DNA of 64,000 nt. It comes from Struthidea cinerea. Its lineage: Eukaryota > Chordata > Aves > Passeriformes > Corcoracidae. Position numbers and translations under genes: made by a program. Below are positions 1 to 13,000 of the stretch, in pieces; the first letter of the stretch is position 1; each line of letters begins with the position of its first letter. The notes under the pieces were generated by a model, which saw nothing but the letters and a program-made list of their open reading frames with translations, had not been told where the DNA came from and ran no database searches. Location: NCBI GenBank assembly GCA_013397865.1, contig VZTI01003938.1, positions 1 to 64,000 of the forward strand, read 5' to 3'.

Positions 1-1543
1 TTAGTAATATTCATTATTAATAATATTAATAATTCAATCATTGAGATACTGTCAGAATATTATATTCCATTACACATAGTGATACAACCAATTACATTAT
101 TGTTAACTTTCAGTTTAAAAAAGTCATTTGAAAGATCATACCTGAGCCCAGCTGCCTTCTTCAGACTCTTTCTGTATTATCAGCAGGAAGCAATTAGTAA
201 AGCAGGTAAAAAGACAATAAAAATTAGTTATAAAAATATGGGATTTTCATACGCATATTCATGAAATTGAAAATATACACATAAAGTGCACGAATAAAAT
301 AACTCTGGCCAGTGGCAGTGTCCTGGGCTAAACTACCTGAAAAATTACAAGACCAAAACTATAAAATGTAGCTGAGTTTTCAAGATAGAAAATCATTATA
401 TCTTGGTGAAATTTTACAGCATTACTTAAACACTCTTCACAGTGTCACAATTAAAACACAAACATTTATGTAAAAATTTGGGCATTAGTGATATAGTTTT
501 TTGTTTCTAGTTTGATTTTGAAACATTCACAATAAAAAGCTGTCTTCTTGAGAACGTATTGTAAAGGAGCTTTTTACATAACATTTTTTATGGCAAAATT
601 ATATTTTTCTGGCTGGCCAGTTAAACAGGATTAACTCTACTTCTGGTCAGTTCAGTGCTGTTATATTTGCATTTATCTTTACCAACAATAATAAAACTAG
701 AAATGAGCTCAGTTTAAAAACAAAATATTGATGAGAATTGGCTTCCTTACTGCTGATGAGAAAACTTTAAATGCTATAACAAGCATAACCTTTTAAGAAA
801 TAATTCCTTATTGCATCAAAATTTAGCTCCAGTACCTCTCCCACCATTTATGGATTGGGCTGACTATAGAGTTTTCCAAACTGAAGATCATTTTTTTCAG
901 AGATCTCACTGGAACATTGTATCATGTTTTATAAGCACCTTTGTGGAGTAGTTATGATGTAACGTTAAAAACCAAAACCTAAGTAACATATGTTCCATAT
1001 GGAAAAAAAAAGCTTACTTTAGTGTTTAGGGAGAGGTTTGACAAAAATCAATAAATAAATGACACTCTCCATGCACCTGAAATCAAAGATCATGAATACC
1101 GAAGTACGGACATGAAAGACTCAGCATTAATGAAGTTGTTGAATGCATCATTCTCAAGCCTTTTCTTATTTCTTTCTATGTCAGCAGATACAAAACACTG
1201 TTTAGAAGAAGAGGGAGTAGATTACAGGGAGAATGTTGTACCTGTAACCGTGATAATTTCATTTCATTAAATGAGGTTTCACAGTGACACTGAAACTATT
1301 ACTCTAAAAGTCCAATACTGGTTTTAGGGTCACACAATTTTTGTGACGGCAATACAGTTTGTAAATTCTTTTGCTGAAAGATTATGTAACTGTTCTTTAA
1401 ATTCAATTTCATACTCCCTGCAACTTTCTAATGGCATGCTTTGGGAAGCATCCTACAGAAGATAAGGCATCTGTGTTAAAGCAGGAACAGGCCTAGTCTC
1501 TATTGAGCATGAAACCATTTCAAATGGAAGTGGAATGACTAAC
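1..1543 (-). other. PPFIA2: Partial PPFIA2 intron (downstream of the NVWVTHEE exon)
   Basis: This is AT-rich intron. No exon matching the next liprin segments and no recognisable repeat was seen. The rest of the intron lies beyond the window. Confidence 0.85.
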
Positions 1544-1606
1544 CGTTTTAGCTGGAGCAGCAAGATTTTCCATTTCTTCATGGGTCACCCAAACATTGCC
1601 TGAGGG
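1544..1606 (-). CDS. PPFIA2: PPFIA2 SAM1-SAM2 linker exon (PSGNVWVTHEEMENLAAPAK)
   Basis: This is a 63-bp, 21-codon, phase 0-0 exon reading PSGNVWVTHEEMENLAAPAK then T. The acceptor is TTGTCCGTAG and the donor GTTAGT. The segment is present in some liprin-alpha isoforms and absent in others, where SRT joins directly to TLAYGDMNHEW, so it is likely an alternatively spliced linker insert. The following exons (the ESEEGSWAQ insert, and TLAYGDMN of SAM2) were sought in 1-1543 and not found. Confidence 0.94.
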
Positions 1607-3677
1607 CTACGGACAAGGCCCGCAGGAAGGCAGGTGGGATCCACATTAGGTAAGCAGTGGTAAAGAAGAAAGGCAGCACCACTGTAAGTTAACAGCGCAT
1701 CACCATCAGCACAACCACGTTCTTGCCTCTACCGAGCTGCAGCTAGAGACAACTTTAGACAACTTGGTTTGTATCTTTCATTTGCGGCTTCTGAACAGAT
1801 GTGATGGAGTATTACAACTAGAACTGATGGATGAAATCCGGCAGAGCACTGCCACAAAGGAAAGAATAACAATTAAAGCTGCATTTCATAAACAACTGGC
1901 AAATGCAACCTTTAGCTCACAGCTCTGTGCAGAGGTAAGCTTCAGCTCCCAAAGATTTTCCAGACTAAATATTCTGCACAAATCACATCTCATATTATAA
2001 TCTAAATAATGAATACTTCCACCATGTTTCTGTAAATCAAAAATGCCAAGAGAATTCACTTGTAAAACTTTGTCCTCATCCTATTGTTTTTCATCAAATT
2101 ATTACTAGGACAATGAGGAGAGTCAGGGAGGAGGCATGGATGTCTGCTATGTTTTCTGAAGACCTGAGATAAATTAACTCCTTTCCTGAGAAAGAGGAGA
2201 AGCAGAAAGACTGGGGACTCAGAAATGCACATTCCAGGGCAGGGCAGCTTTGTGCACTGACAGTTACTCAGGCAGAATTAAGAGAACAAGGCAAAAGTTT
2301 TCCCAATGTTTTTAGCTTGAGCGTAATATTCTCTCACTTCATAAGTGTAAATGCTTTTATGCTTTGAAATATCCTTTTATGCTTTTAAAATAAAAATTAA
2401 TTTTGTGTAGTAATTCAAACATCATATCAAGTCTTTACTGCTTTACATTGTTAAAATCCATTACAATTCATAATATTACCATGGTAATGACACACACAAC
2501 TGTTCTCAGGGAAGAAAGTATCAGATGGTGAACTACAATATTTAAAGAACATTAGCAACATGAAGATAAAAGGGCAATCAATAGCAATATTAGTGCTGTT
2601 GCCCAGTTGCTTATGTAGCTCAGTGGATCTGGTACCTCTCCAAAGTATCTGAAATCTAATTTCCACCAAAAGATTCTCCATAAATTTAATGAAGATGATA
2701 TATTACAAAATATAAATATTATAATTAACATTCTCATTATTATTAACTTGCTAGTAGAAATCTGAGCTACACTACTTGAGTAGTAGTCTTTGTCCTTCAC
2801 TTCTATGCCATGTTTTCCATCTGATCCAGCCTCTTTTCTGTTAGTCTCCATTGCTTCTTTCATAGCCATTGCCATCAGCATATCGCAGCATTAAAAACTC
2901 CCCTTTCATTATCTTGTTTCTTTTTGTCCCCATCAGTTTGGCCTATTTTTCCTGCTTTTTATCTATAGCATATTCATTCTTACTCTCCCCTGATCTATTT
3001 CCTTGCTCTTTTTGATATATTCCCCTTTCCTTTCAGACTTGTGTGTCTGTGTATCTTTACTTGCTTCCCTCCTGTCTGCCGCCACTTTCTCTTCCTTCCT
3101 CACTGAATGCACAGGCTCCACTTCAGCCTTCCAGACGCTCCCCTCACACCTCCAATCACTGCTTCTCTTAAGAGCATGAAGAACCTAAAGCTGACTCATA
3201 TTAGATAACATTTGAAAGGGTGCAAAAACGGGCAATGGGAAAAAGACTCAAAAGACCCATGTTCCTACATAACCTCTCTCTCCCAACATCTGTCTCCCCT
3301 CCACCCCCAAAAAAATAAAGAAAGAGAACAAACAAACAAAAAAGAGAAACACAGTCTGATTAGGCTAGTACAGATGATTTGAAGGAAGAGAAAGGCAAAA
3401 ATACAGGCAAAATTACAAATAAGATGCTCAATACTGATTTAGATAACATCAAGGATAATCAAAACAATGGCTTAAAAAAATAAGAATATCTGATGAAAGA
3501 AAAACAGCAGCAATCAACAATCAAGCAAGTGATGAACAGGTAGTTCTGAGTCTCTATTGGACAGTTCCCACTGATTGTGAAGTATGTGTTATCACAGAGC
3601 CACTCTACTACAAAAGTTTTTCTGCAGACTCCTGTGGGGTGAAGTCGGGAAGAAAAAGTTAGCTGAACAGGACTCAC
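1607..3677 (-). other. PPFIA2: PPFIA2 intron between SAM1 and linker exon
   Basis: This 2.07-kb intron is AT-rich, with an A-rich simple stretch near 3308-3350 and a perfect 14-bp palindrome at 2475-2488. No additional exon was seen. Confidence 0.88.
2475..2488. promoter_or_regulatory. Perfect palindrome resembling an RFX X-box
   Basis: ATTACCATGGTAAT is a 14-bp perfect palindrome. It resembles the RFX consensus (GTTNCCATGGNAAC) but lacks the outer G and C. It is only a motif match inside an intron. Confidence 0.2.
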
Positions 3678-3878
3678 TGTTCTGGATGTTGGAGGTGCTG
3701 ATGGACTTGTCAGTGATACCATCTCCTGGATTGCTAATCGGAGTTTTAGGCGATGAAGAGGATTGCTGATTCCAATTTCTCTTTGAATCTCAGTATCGGA
3801 CAAAGCAGACATGATAGCTCCACTCTTCACGTTGGCACGGCAGGCGGCGACATACCAGGCTGGCATCCCTAGCCAGAG
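3678..3878 (-). CDS. PPFIA2: PPFIA2 exon, body of SAM1
   Basis: This is a 201-bp, 67-codon, phase 0-0 exon reading LWLGMPAWYVAACRANVKSG, AIMSALSDTEIQREIGISNP, LHRLKLRLAIQEMVSLTSPS, APPTSRT. It completes SAM1, including the AIMSALSDTEIQREIGI core and the KLRLAIQEM helix. The SAM tandem of liprin-alpha binds CASK, liprin-beta and LAR-type phosphatases. The acceptor CTTCTCTTCACAG is strong and the donor is GTGAGT. The open frame runs 72 codons past the donor in AT-rich sequence and is treated as intron. Confidence 0.97.
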
Positions 3879-6800
3879 CTGTGAAGAGAAGGGACATTTC
3901 ATCCAAAGCACTGCTCCATTTCTTGAATGAAATCACAGTCATAGAATATCCTGAGTTGGAAGGGACCCATTGGCATCATAGAGTCCAACTCTTGGCTCTG
4001 CACAGAACAGCCTCAAGGATCACATCATGTGCCAAGAATGTTGTCCAAAAGCTTCTTAAACTCTGTCAGACTCGGTGTCATAACCACTAAAAAACAATTA
4101 ATTAATGACCAATATTAAATAATTAATTGTCAGGACACCTATCAGTCTGAATAAGAATGGTAACACATGCAAATGAGTATGAACATCATAGTCTTTAATA
4201 AAATAAAATTGTTTCCGAACCTTTGAAATTGCCCTGGTTTCATGTGAATTCTTTTTGCTTTTACTGTAATCAGAACTTTAAAGCAAGGCGTGCTTTGAAT
4301 TATTATTAGAGCTGTGTGCCTCCATCCCCCAGGCTACTCCCTTTCCCAGGTTTTTAATGAGCAAGTACTGGCACAAGTCAGTGTTACTGCCCATCTGATT
4401 ATCTTACGTACAGAAAAACATCTAGGAGGAATGAAGTAATTTCTTCACTTTTGTACTAAAATGGATTTCTCTTTTTTTAACACGGTGTACACAATCTTAC
4501 ATTTCTTAGCTTTTATTTTCTTAGCAGAAATTAACCAAGCCCAGTTCAAACAACCAACCTATCAGGGACAGACTTCAGAGTAAATTTGGGAACAGTCTGG
4601 TATGGTGTCACATCCCAGCTAGGAATACTAGTTAGAAGGTGCAGCACAGCTCCGTCACCTCTGGATTTAAAAGATAGGTACTTACATGCTTTTCCTCTCC
4701 TTATTTTAGTCTTACTAGCCCAGGCCGGCCTTGCTTCACCACTTAGTCTTTCCTTGTAAGAGGACCTACTGAGTGTGAATTATTCTTATGTTTCTCAGCT
4801 TTCTCATTTTATGCTGCCTCATTAATATGACTGTCAGTGTCTACAGCTCTTTTTTTCCCAAAGGAAGTAATTTCATATCAGGGATACATATATGTGAGGT
4901 TTTTAATCGTGGTATGAAGTACATTATGCTGAGGAAAGCCTGTGAGAAGAACATAAGCTCTGAATGCCATAATCACTGAGATTTTAGGGATAACACAGTG
5001 GAAAACAAAGACCTAGATAGGTGCATCTCATATCGGCCATCAGAATTAGCCGATTCCATTGTTGGGTTTTTTCCTTAATACAGGCTTACTAAAACAGGAC
5101 ACAAGGTCAAGGAAATGAGGAAATTCACCAACAAATCTGGAAAGCAGTGACGAATTGCAAGGGTTTTCATTTCATTTGACACAGTAGGGGGAAGAACTGT
5201 GTGGTTATTAGGAAGTGTATACATTAGCTGGGAAATATTTCCATAAAAGACAGCTGTTAGGTCACTTTTATGTCACACAGAAAACAGACTTGACAGTCAG
5301 GTTGCAAAAGGTTCAGTCAGGCTTTGAGTCCTGAAGTATCACAAACGTTGAGAAATGACTGCATTGTGTTTGAAAAAGTCCTTCCCGCTGATGGGATTCG
5401 CCACTACCCTCCATCCAATGCTAGTCTAAACCTTAAAAACACGATCTAATTCCAACAAACTGTTACAAAATACAAAGTTTCATGAAAGAAAAAAAACCCA
5501 CCAAACCAAAATTTATGTAGATAACACCCAGCTGCACTTAAACAAAGGGCCATAATAAAACTGTGCATAGCTTTAAAATGTTTCATCACCTCATTTGTTT
5601 TGACATTAATTTTTTTCACACATGCACTTGAAAAACAGAAAAGCATAAACACTGTGAGTTATTCACTCTGTAGAAATAGATTTAAATAGTTGCTGCTCAT
5701 TAGGTAAATAATTTCTTTAACAAAATAAGTAAATTCTTCAGTAAATAGCTGTTTAGAAGAAAATGATGTTAGATGAACAGTCTCTAAAAAGAGAACACAG
5801 TAATCATTCTAGACGGAGAACTCAGATATCAAGATTGATATACTTTTCCATAATTAATTAGGAAAACAACAAATTCTTAGAAATATTTCTCAGCTATGTC
5901 TGTGCTACATACAAACAACAAGAATAAATGCTAAGGCTGAAAAGCCCTGAAAAGTTTGAAAATTTCACAATATACTTCTTAAATTTCAGCCTTTGTCTCC
6001 TTTAATATTATTTTATTCTTTAGCTGAAGATGAATGCATATGTCATATTTTTCTTCAGGAGAGTATGAAATGCACACAGTGTCCATCTGCTGACTGAATG
6101 CACTGATGCTCACTGAATAAACACACTACTCCTCTCCTCATAGATTTTTATCATCAGTAATCAATCTTCATTTACTACTGCAACATTAACTTCCTCATGA
6201 GCTCTCCTGTCATCATATTCCCCAAGAACTTCATAGACCCTGATTTTTCTTTACAGCCCCTCTCAGACAGTGGGAAACAATTTTTCAGAAAAGAATCAAG
6301 GGGAAAAAAATTAGGGCTTAACTTGTCAAAAACTGCTTGAAATTGTGGATCACCTTGAAAGACGAGAGTGTTGGTATCCAAAATTACAGACTAAATGTCT
6401 GTAATAATGTCTGTGTGTTCATGTTTTCAGCAAATCAGCTTTTACTGTAATAATTAATATTTATGACTGGTATAAATCTGGTTACAGAACTCTTAAAGTC
6501 ATATGAAAAGTCAAGTAGTGGCCAAATTAAGGATTGTTCCATATTAACAGAGATTTTTTTGGGAAGGAAGATATAATCCTGTTTTCCAAGGTCATATGCA
6601 AATGCTTGTACTGACTTTCTGCAGTTTTCATTTTGTCTTTTTCATTAGGTACCTTCAGCAACTCCAATGCGAAGCAGAAATTTTGTAAACATTAGCTGCT
6701 TTAATTTCTCATCTTTCATTTATTCACTAGCACACTTCTGTCAAAGCTTTGGAGAGGGATGTTTTTGTTTCTATTGAAGGGAAAAACTTTACAAAGTCTA

Positions 6801-7631
6801 GCTGATGATCAATGGATTATAGCTACAGCAGGAAGGAGGAATATTGTGAATAGGTAGAGATGCTTAGTAGAGTAAGGAATAGACACTTGTTCTTCGAGCC
6901 AACAAAGAGCTTGTATCTGCACTGAAGTGTTACAGCCTTGCCATGTAAAAATGTATTTGTATAAGAACGTTCTTACTTTCTGCCTTCTTCTCCCCTCAGC
7001 ATCTGTGTATTTTTTGAGTAGCTCCTTCACCTAAAACATTCATTGACTTTTTTGTCAAAATTGATGACAGCTCTGCGGAATGTTTTTTCTTCTTGGTTTC
7101 CAAAACCCATTCATTTAGGTCCTCCAAATAAAAGACAGCTCTCTCTGGCTGTGAAATCCAGTCACACTGGATTTCAGATATGAAGGCACTGCCTGTCAAA
7201 TCAGAGAGATTTCAACCTGGGACTCTTACCCTGCAGGTGAAAATGGTGAGAGGAACACTTTTTTTCCCATTATGTTTTTAAAATGCAGAAAGTTACAAAT
7301 TCCTTAAATTTATTTAAAATTAACACATCATTCTACATAACGTGTCTGTGGAGTTCCTAGACATTTAGAGACTGAGAAAATAAAAGATTTCAAAAATTTG
7401 AGATTCAAGCAAATTTCTGGTCCTCATCCCACTTTGTAATTCTGTCTTACTTGTTTTAGATCTAGTCTCTAATTCACACCATCCAGTGTCAAAATCTATG
7501 TAGCGCTGACAGCACAGTGCACAGGGGGAGGGGAAGAGGCTGTAACAGTCTCTTCTAAGATTTGTAAGGACAAGCACACATAAGCAGTCTGCAAATGTGA
7601 CTCACATTTTCAAGTTGTGTCCAACACTTAC
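3879..7631 (-). other. PPFIA2: PPFIA2 intron inside SAM1
   Basis: This 3.75-kb intron contains a CR1 fragment right next to the SAM1 exon (3932-4089). The rest is AT-rich unique sequence without other exons. Confidence 0.88.
3932..4089 (-). repeat. CR1 LINE 3' fragment
   Basis: The plus strand reads the reverse complement of a CR1 3' end: the CATAGAAT-type terminus, CCTGAGTTGGAAGGGACCCA, then GAGTCCAACTCTTGGCTCTG and a decayed continuation to the CTGTCAGACTCGGTGTCATA stretch. It is 5'-truncated and its sense strand is minus. It begins 53 bp upstream (transcript sense) of the SAM1 exon's acceptor. Confidence 0.9.
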
Positions 7632-7713
7632 CTCCAGCCAGGCAACCACCGTTGGTCCATCCCACTGTGCAAAAGGCAAACCTTTTCTCCGAGCCTCTTC
7701 CAGAAGTTCATGT
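7632..7713 (-). CDS. PPFIA2: PPFIA2 exon, start of SAM1 (LPFAQWDGPTVVAWLE)
   Basis: This is an 82-bp exon whose first base completes a Lys codon, followed by HELLEEARRKGLPFAQWDGP, TVVAWLE, ending at phase 0. WDGPTVVAWLE is the first helix of SAM domain 1. The acceptor is CATTTTTAG and the donor a perfect GTAAGT. SAM1 continues in the 3678-3878 exon. Confidence 0.96.
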
Positions 7714-9229
7714 CTAAAAATGGATCAAGAAATGGTAAATACGTGGAGGTATCTGTTGGGACAAAAAGACGCAACTCTGCCTTTTTGTGAAGGCTAATAA
7801 CAGTGAAGCACAACGACAGGCATAGAAAAAGCACAGAACACACCAGTTAACAATACAGCTCTTTCTCCTGTTGAATGTACTCTCAATCTATTCCAAATTC
7901 TTCATTTTTTCTGGCATCCTTTTAAACATCTAACATACAAAAGGTGAGGTTTCTGTCTCTTCTTTAGCCAAAGCAATAAAAAAAATCAGTATACCCTATA
8001 ATAAAGGGGTATCAAAACAGACACTGGTGAAGAGAAAACTCAGGTACTCCTCCTGACACTAACTTCGCTCTGGTCTGCTAATGACTCAGAAAGGCCCAGA
8101 ATTGGCAACTTCCAGACATGAACTAAGCATGAATGTAATGTAGATGGATCTGAGAGGTGTCTGTGTTTGAAACACTAAGCCAGCTGTACCAGCTATTCAC
8201 AATGCTAGGGCCTGTGGAGTACAGCTATTCTGTACCTTAAATATGCCATCTGTGGCTATTTAAGAGTTGATTGTATCTTTAGTAGTTCCATATTTGCATC
8301 TTTTTAATTATTGATTATATATAAAAGAACTCTCCATGGTTTACTGATATATATATTTTTATAATTATAGAATTGATGTGATTTCTCAATTTTATACATA
8401 TACATAGATATATCTCTATTGAGTTGATTGAATACCAATCTAGATCCTGTATCTACAGTTTTTCTGGACTACTACTGGTGTATATGTAAAACATCATTCT
8501 CAGAGCTTAATTTATACTTTTAACATGGCAGTGTTAAATATTTGGAATAGTTACGTATAAACCAGTCAGCTAGACTGTCATGAAAATGCTTTATATTAAA
8601 GACATTCAGCTATTTCACCAGACATTTCCACTGTGGTGACGGCATAGAAAAAGCAGTCCTTCAAATGTCTTTTTTTTCTGGTATTTAACAACATGTTTTC
8701 AGCTGCCTCCTACTGAGCGAAACACAAAAGAATGCTCTCAGCAACGAGCTGTAGTGAAAAAAAATTAGACAAGGACTATGCTAATGTAGTATTAAAACTT
8801 GCTTACATTACCAAATAATAAGAAAATCTTTCAATTATGGCTTCAATTTTGTTCTGTCTTCCTTTATTACTACAGCCTTTGTGGTTCAGTTGTCCCTTGG
8901 CAATTCTTCACTGCCTTAGCAGCCTTTCAAATATGTGTACTACAAAATCACAGCAGATGGAGTGATCTTACTTGTAAGGAGTAGTCCTTTAGGGATTTCT
9001 GCATTGCCAAGGGGCCACACTGAGAGAATTTGGCTTTAGCAGAAAATGGAACTCAAATAAGAGATTTTGCATACAGGTTTAAATCCCTGGCTCTGAATAT
9101 TTATAGAAAGAAAGCTGTTTTATTTTCTGTGTTTATGCTGTAGTAATACATAACATTGCAAATACTTCACAGCATTACTGAAGTTGATCTAGCTTCTCCT
9201 CCCACACAGCCTTTGCAGCATACCTTTCC

Positions 9230-10070
9230 TTTGTCACTTGGATATCCCAAGCCACTGTAGATCCTTGATTTCTGTGAAAGCACAACCCTCAGTAAAACGA
9301 GAAGTTGCTCTCTGGGTACACGAACACCATAGTACCTTCAGCAGCCGATGGGGACGCAGGAACACCACATTCCCAGGGAGACGAGTAGTGAATGCCTATG
9401 AAAGGTATTCACCTGCCCGCTTAGGAGAGCAGAATTAAGGCATGGACAGACTTGGCCACATCCCAGCTACCTGTGGATGAGGTGTTCGGGTTGCAGCCTT
9501 CCCTCAGTGTTGGTTCTGCAGGTGCTACAGCGATGCTGTATCTCCCTGAGATGCTACAGCAGGGCTGCAGGACTCCTGAGGCTACTGGCTCTGAGAGCTG
9601 GCATGGCCATCCTTAGGGATGAGAGACACACTTTCAGGAATGCCCCTGCCTCACCTGGCCACTTTTGGTGCCCCATGGCAGAGCATGGACTGCACAAAAC
9701 CCTGCACAATGTGCTCCTTCCCCACAGCCAGCCCAAGCCCAGGGAGCAGCCCCTTCTGCAGCTAGGAGTCCTATGGAGACATCACCCCTGGAGGAACATG
9801 ATCCCAGAGTTTCCTTTTCTGGGATATTCTCTTCAATTACCCCAGCTGAAAGAGCAGGGCTGCCTAACATGCTATGGAGAAAAGGAGATAATGGCTTTGA
9901 GGGTCACTGGCCTTCCTTGCTTTTGCTCTCCAAGCAGGAGAGCAGCAGCACCTGGGCTACAAGAAGATGGGAAGGAAGTCTTGGCCTCTTTGATTTGGTG
10001 TTAAACCTCTGCGAGACCTCAGGAACTGAGAAGCCTGCAGAGGAGGCATTAGCACTTTAAGGTCTCACTT
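9230..10070. other. GC-richer intronic patch of unknown origin
   Basis: About 840 bp stands out from the AT-rich intron by higher GC. It is therefore open in several frames at once (plus 9477-10004 and 9665-10060, minus 9634-9870). None of the translations resembles a known family. It could be an old unrecognised transposable element, a processed sequence or a regulatory element. Confidence 0.4.
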
Positions 10071-13000
10071 CCATGAAAAACTTAGTTCCTTTATACTGGA
10101 ATTACAAAGCACATATTTCTAGGGAGTCTTCTGTGACTTCGCAACATTTGTACCAGCCCGAGGTTTGGTGTGGAGGCTTAGAATTATTCCAGTGATTCTC
10201 AAACCAATGCATTCTCCCAGAGTGGGAAAGCACTTCTATTACTTCAGAGGCAGTCTGGCTCACAGAGCTAAAGGAAAACAGAGCTGTGGTTATTGATGTA
10301 GGCTGAAGAAAATGGGCCAGGACAGAAAAGAGATGCCATGTGTATGTGTGTATATATATGCGCTATAGCCAAAGCCTACAGTTTGATAAACATAATCCAA
10401 GTGGTCTTTGCATGTAGAAGGAAATTGCTCTGAGTTGAAAATATTTTTAGCATAAAGTTAAAAATCCTGTAGTTGCCCATGCACGTGAAATATAGCCATC
10501 ATAAGGGTTGTGCCTCACTCACTGATGCAGAAAAATAGTAAAAGGACTTTTATGATATTTTATTCCCTTAAAAAGAATTTAATGCTTCAAAATTTATAAT
10601 TCCTTCCTCAGATGATTCTTATAAACAGTACTGCAATATTAAAGTTTATTGAAATTATAATTTACTTTTGGAATATTAGTCTTTGACTACTTCTTAATAC
10701 AAACTAGGAGATCTGTAAAATCTGAACCTTCAATTTATAAGCCAAAATTAAACCCAGAATTTCTATTTTTTTGACTAAGAGAGATATTCTTTAGTTGGTA
10801 GTCAGTGAAAACTCTAATGGTGTGTTTTGGGTTTTTTTTTGTAATATGAACTAGCACTACAGGAAAAAATTATCCACTCTTTCATTAAGTTAAAAGTATA
10901 ATGTAGGAAATATGCACTATTTTGACCAATTGTGCAAATCACCTGAAAAATGAATCCAGTGACCTGCCTGTTTTGGAATACAAAACAATATTTTAGAATG
11001 GACACAATGTTGTCTAAAGTTGTTCTTATGGGATAGTCACCGGCTTCCTGAAAACGGAAGAACCCCAAAGCAAAATATTGGTAACTACAGTTCAATTTTC
11101 CTTGCAAAAACATGCAATTGATCACAGGAGGAAGAAGAGATAAATACCCTGGAGCTTATCAGTCCCTCTTCCCTTCATTACAAATACAGGGTTTGGGGAT
11201 CACGAAAAGCATTAAACAGCCTGTCTGATTTAGAAGGTGCTTTTCAGGGAAACGGGGAATTTCCCCCTCCTCAGACTTTGTCAGAAGAGTATGACATGGT
11301 ACAATGTGTCCACGTTGCATTGGCGACGAGGAAGGGAATTAAAAGGCAATTATTTTCATGCTTGCTTAGGTTTTTGGCAACGTATGAAAATAAGCTGATA
11401 AGGAAAAATTGACATTAATTAGGCATTACTAGAAATGCCATTATTTTGCAGATAGGGCTTTAAACCACTTACTACCACTGGAATGAATTCCAAATTAAAG
11501 CCATATTTTTAAAGATAACATTATTACTGCTAAAGAACAAAATCCTCTTCCTGGAGATATTACAGGAGTAACTGGAATATGCTATTTAAAATATATCATT
11601 ACCCTGAGCCTGGTTTTGTAAAGTCTGGAAATTTCATGAACACTGACTCTTTAACATCCATCCAAAATCTGAGAAATACTTTTATTTGTGTGTTTTAGGG
11701 AGTGCCTCATAAAGTGGGCTGTTTTCACATTTAGACAGTAAAGAAAAATCACATAGTGTCAAGGTGTGTTGTGGAGCTGTGTGTTGGAGAAGCAGGGCTG
11801 CCTCCCTAGCACTGATGTCTGATGTTTAATCCTCCCCAAAATGACTTGCTAAAGACACTGTTAACACTGGGCCATTTGCCTTAGCACCATTCATCTAAGA
11901 GCCAGGTACTGCCAACTGCCCAGATCAACCTAAAAACCTGAGAGCACAACCGTCTCATAACGTGGGGACTGAGGAAAGCTTCAATAATCCTTTGGGCAGG
12001 AGAAGTACATGGAAGCAATAGGATGGCACAAACCATGAGTGGGACTATGTTACTATCCTGCAAATCTACCTCATATGTATTCTCTTCCTGCACCAGGGAA
12101 ATTCTAGCTTTGTATCAGCAGCTGTCATCAATTCATTGCATAAAACCCAACGAACTTTATTAAAAACATTAATAATCTTTAAATAGAATTTGTGCAGGAA
12201 GTTAACGATATCCTGACTTCAAGTGAGTCATTCAGTGGCATTCAATTTTCTTCATGAAGATAAGGCTACCCCCCATGAAGGAAACAAGCAGTGACAGCTT
12301 AGGATTTCTAACACACATAATGCAAACACTCTGTGCAATACACGACGTCCAGACATTGTCTCGATGAAATGTAAACAATATTTCAACACAGATCTTCACA
12401 TTTCTGCAAGTAATAGGATTTACTCTGATATCTAATAAGGGTTCACGTGAAAAGACCTCAGGAATATTATACTGCACATATATAATGTCTCTTAGTTAAA
12501 ACATAATCATAAATGTGAGATAAATTGAAAAGGAGGCACAGTGAAGTCAAGAACCAGATCATGTTTGTAAAACACAGGCAGAATTGATTTAAAAATTTGG
12601 CTAATGGGTAATTTAGACTGTGAAATGGCCTTTAGTCACAGACATTTTCTCAAACAGAAAACAGACTGAAGTTTTTACCCAGCAGGTCCTCTGACTATTA
12701 ATGGACATTATTATGATTATTATTATCACCAATATTAAAATGTTTCATTTAGAACAAAGTGCTGCACATGATAGGTTTCTAGAAGAGAACCAGACAGAAA
12801 AGATAGACCAATTATGCTGTATTTATCTGAGTAATCCTATGATTTCAAGGTAAGATTAAACACATCTGCTGCTTGAAATCTAACATGCATTCAAAGACTG
12901 AAAAAATCAGGAGACAGGATTTCTAATGAATTAAGCTGGATTTGGATTTTATCCTTTCTATTGTCATTTGCTAAATATTTAAGACATGCTAGAATCTTGT

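Noticed and set aside
3459..3677. 72-codon continuation of the SAM1 exon past its donor
   Set aside because: The GTGAGT donor is strong, and the continuation is Cys/Phe/Tyr-rich AT-driven sequence unlike liprin.
9477..10004. 175-codon plus-strand open frame
   Set aside because: It overlaps other long frames on both strands in GC-rich sequence, has no recognisable domain and no splice-site context, and looks composition-driven.
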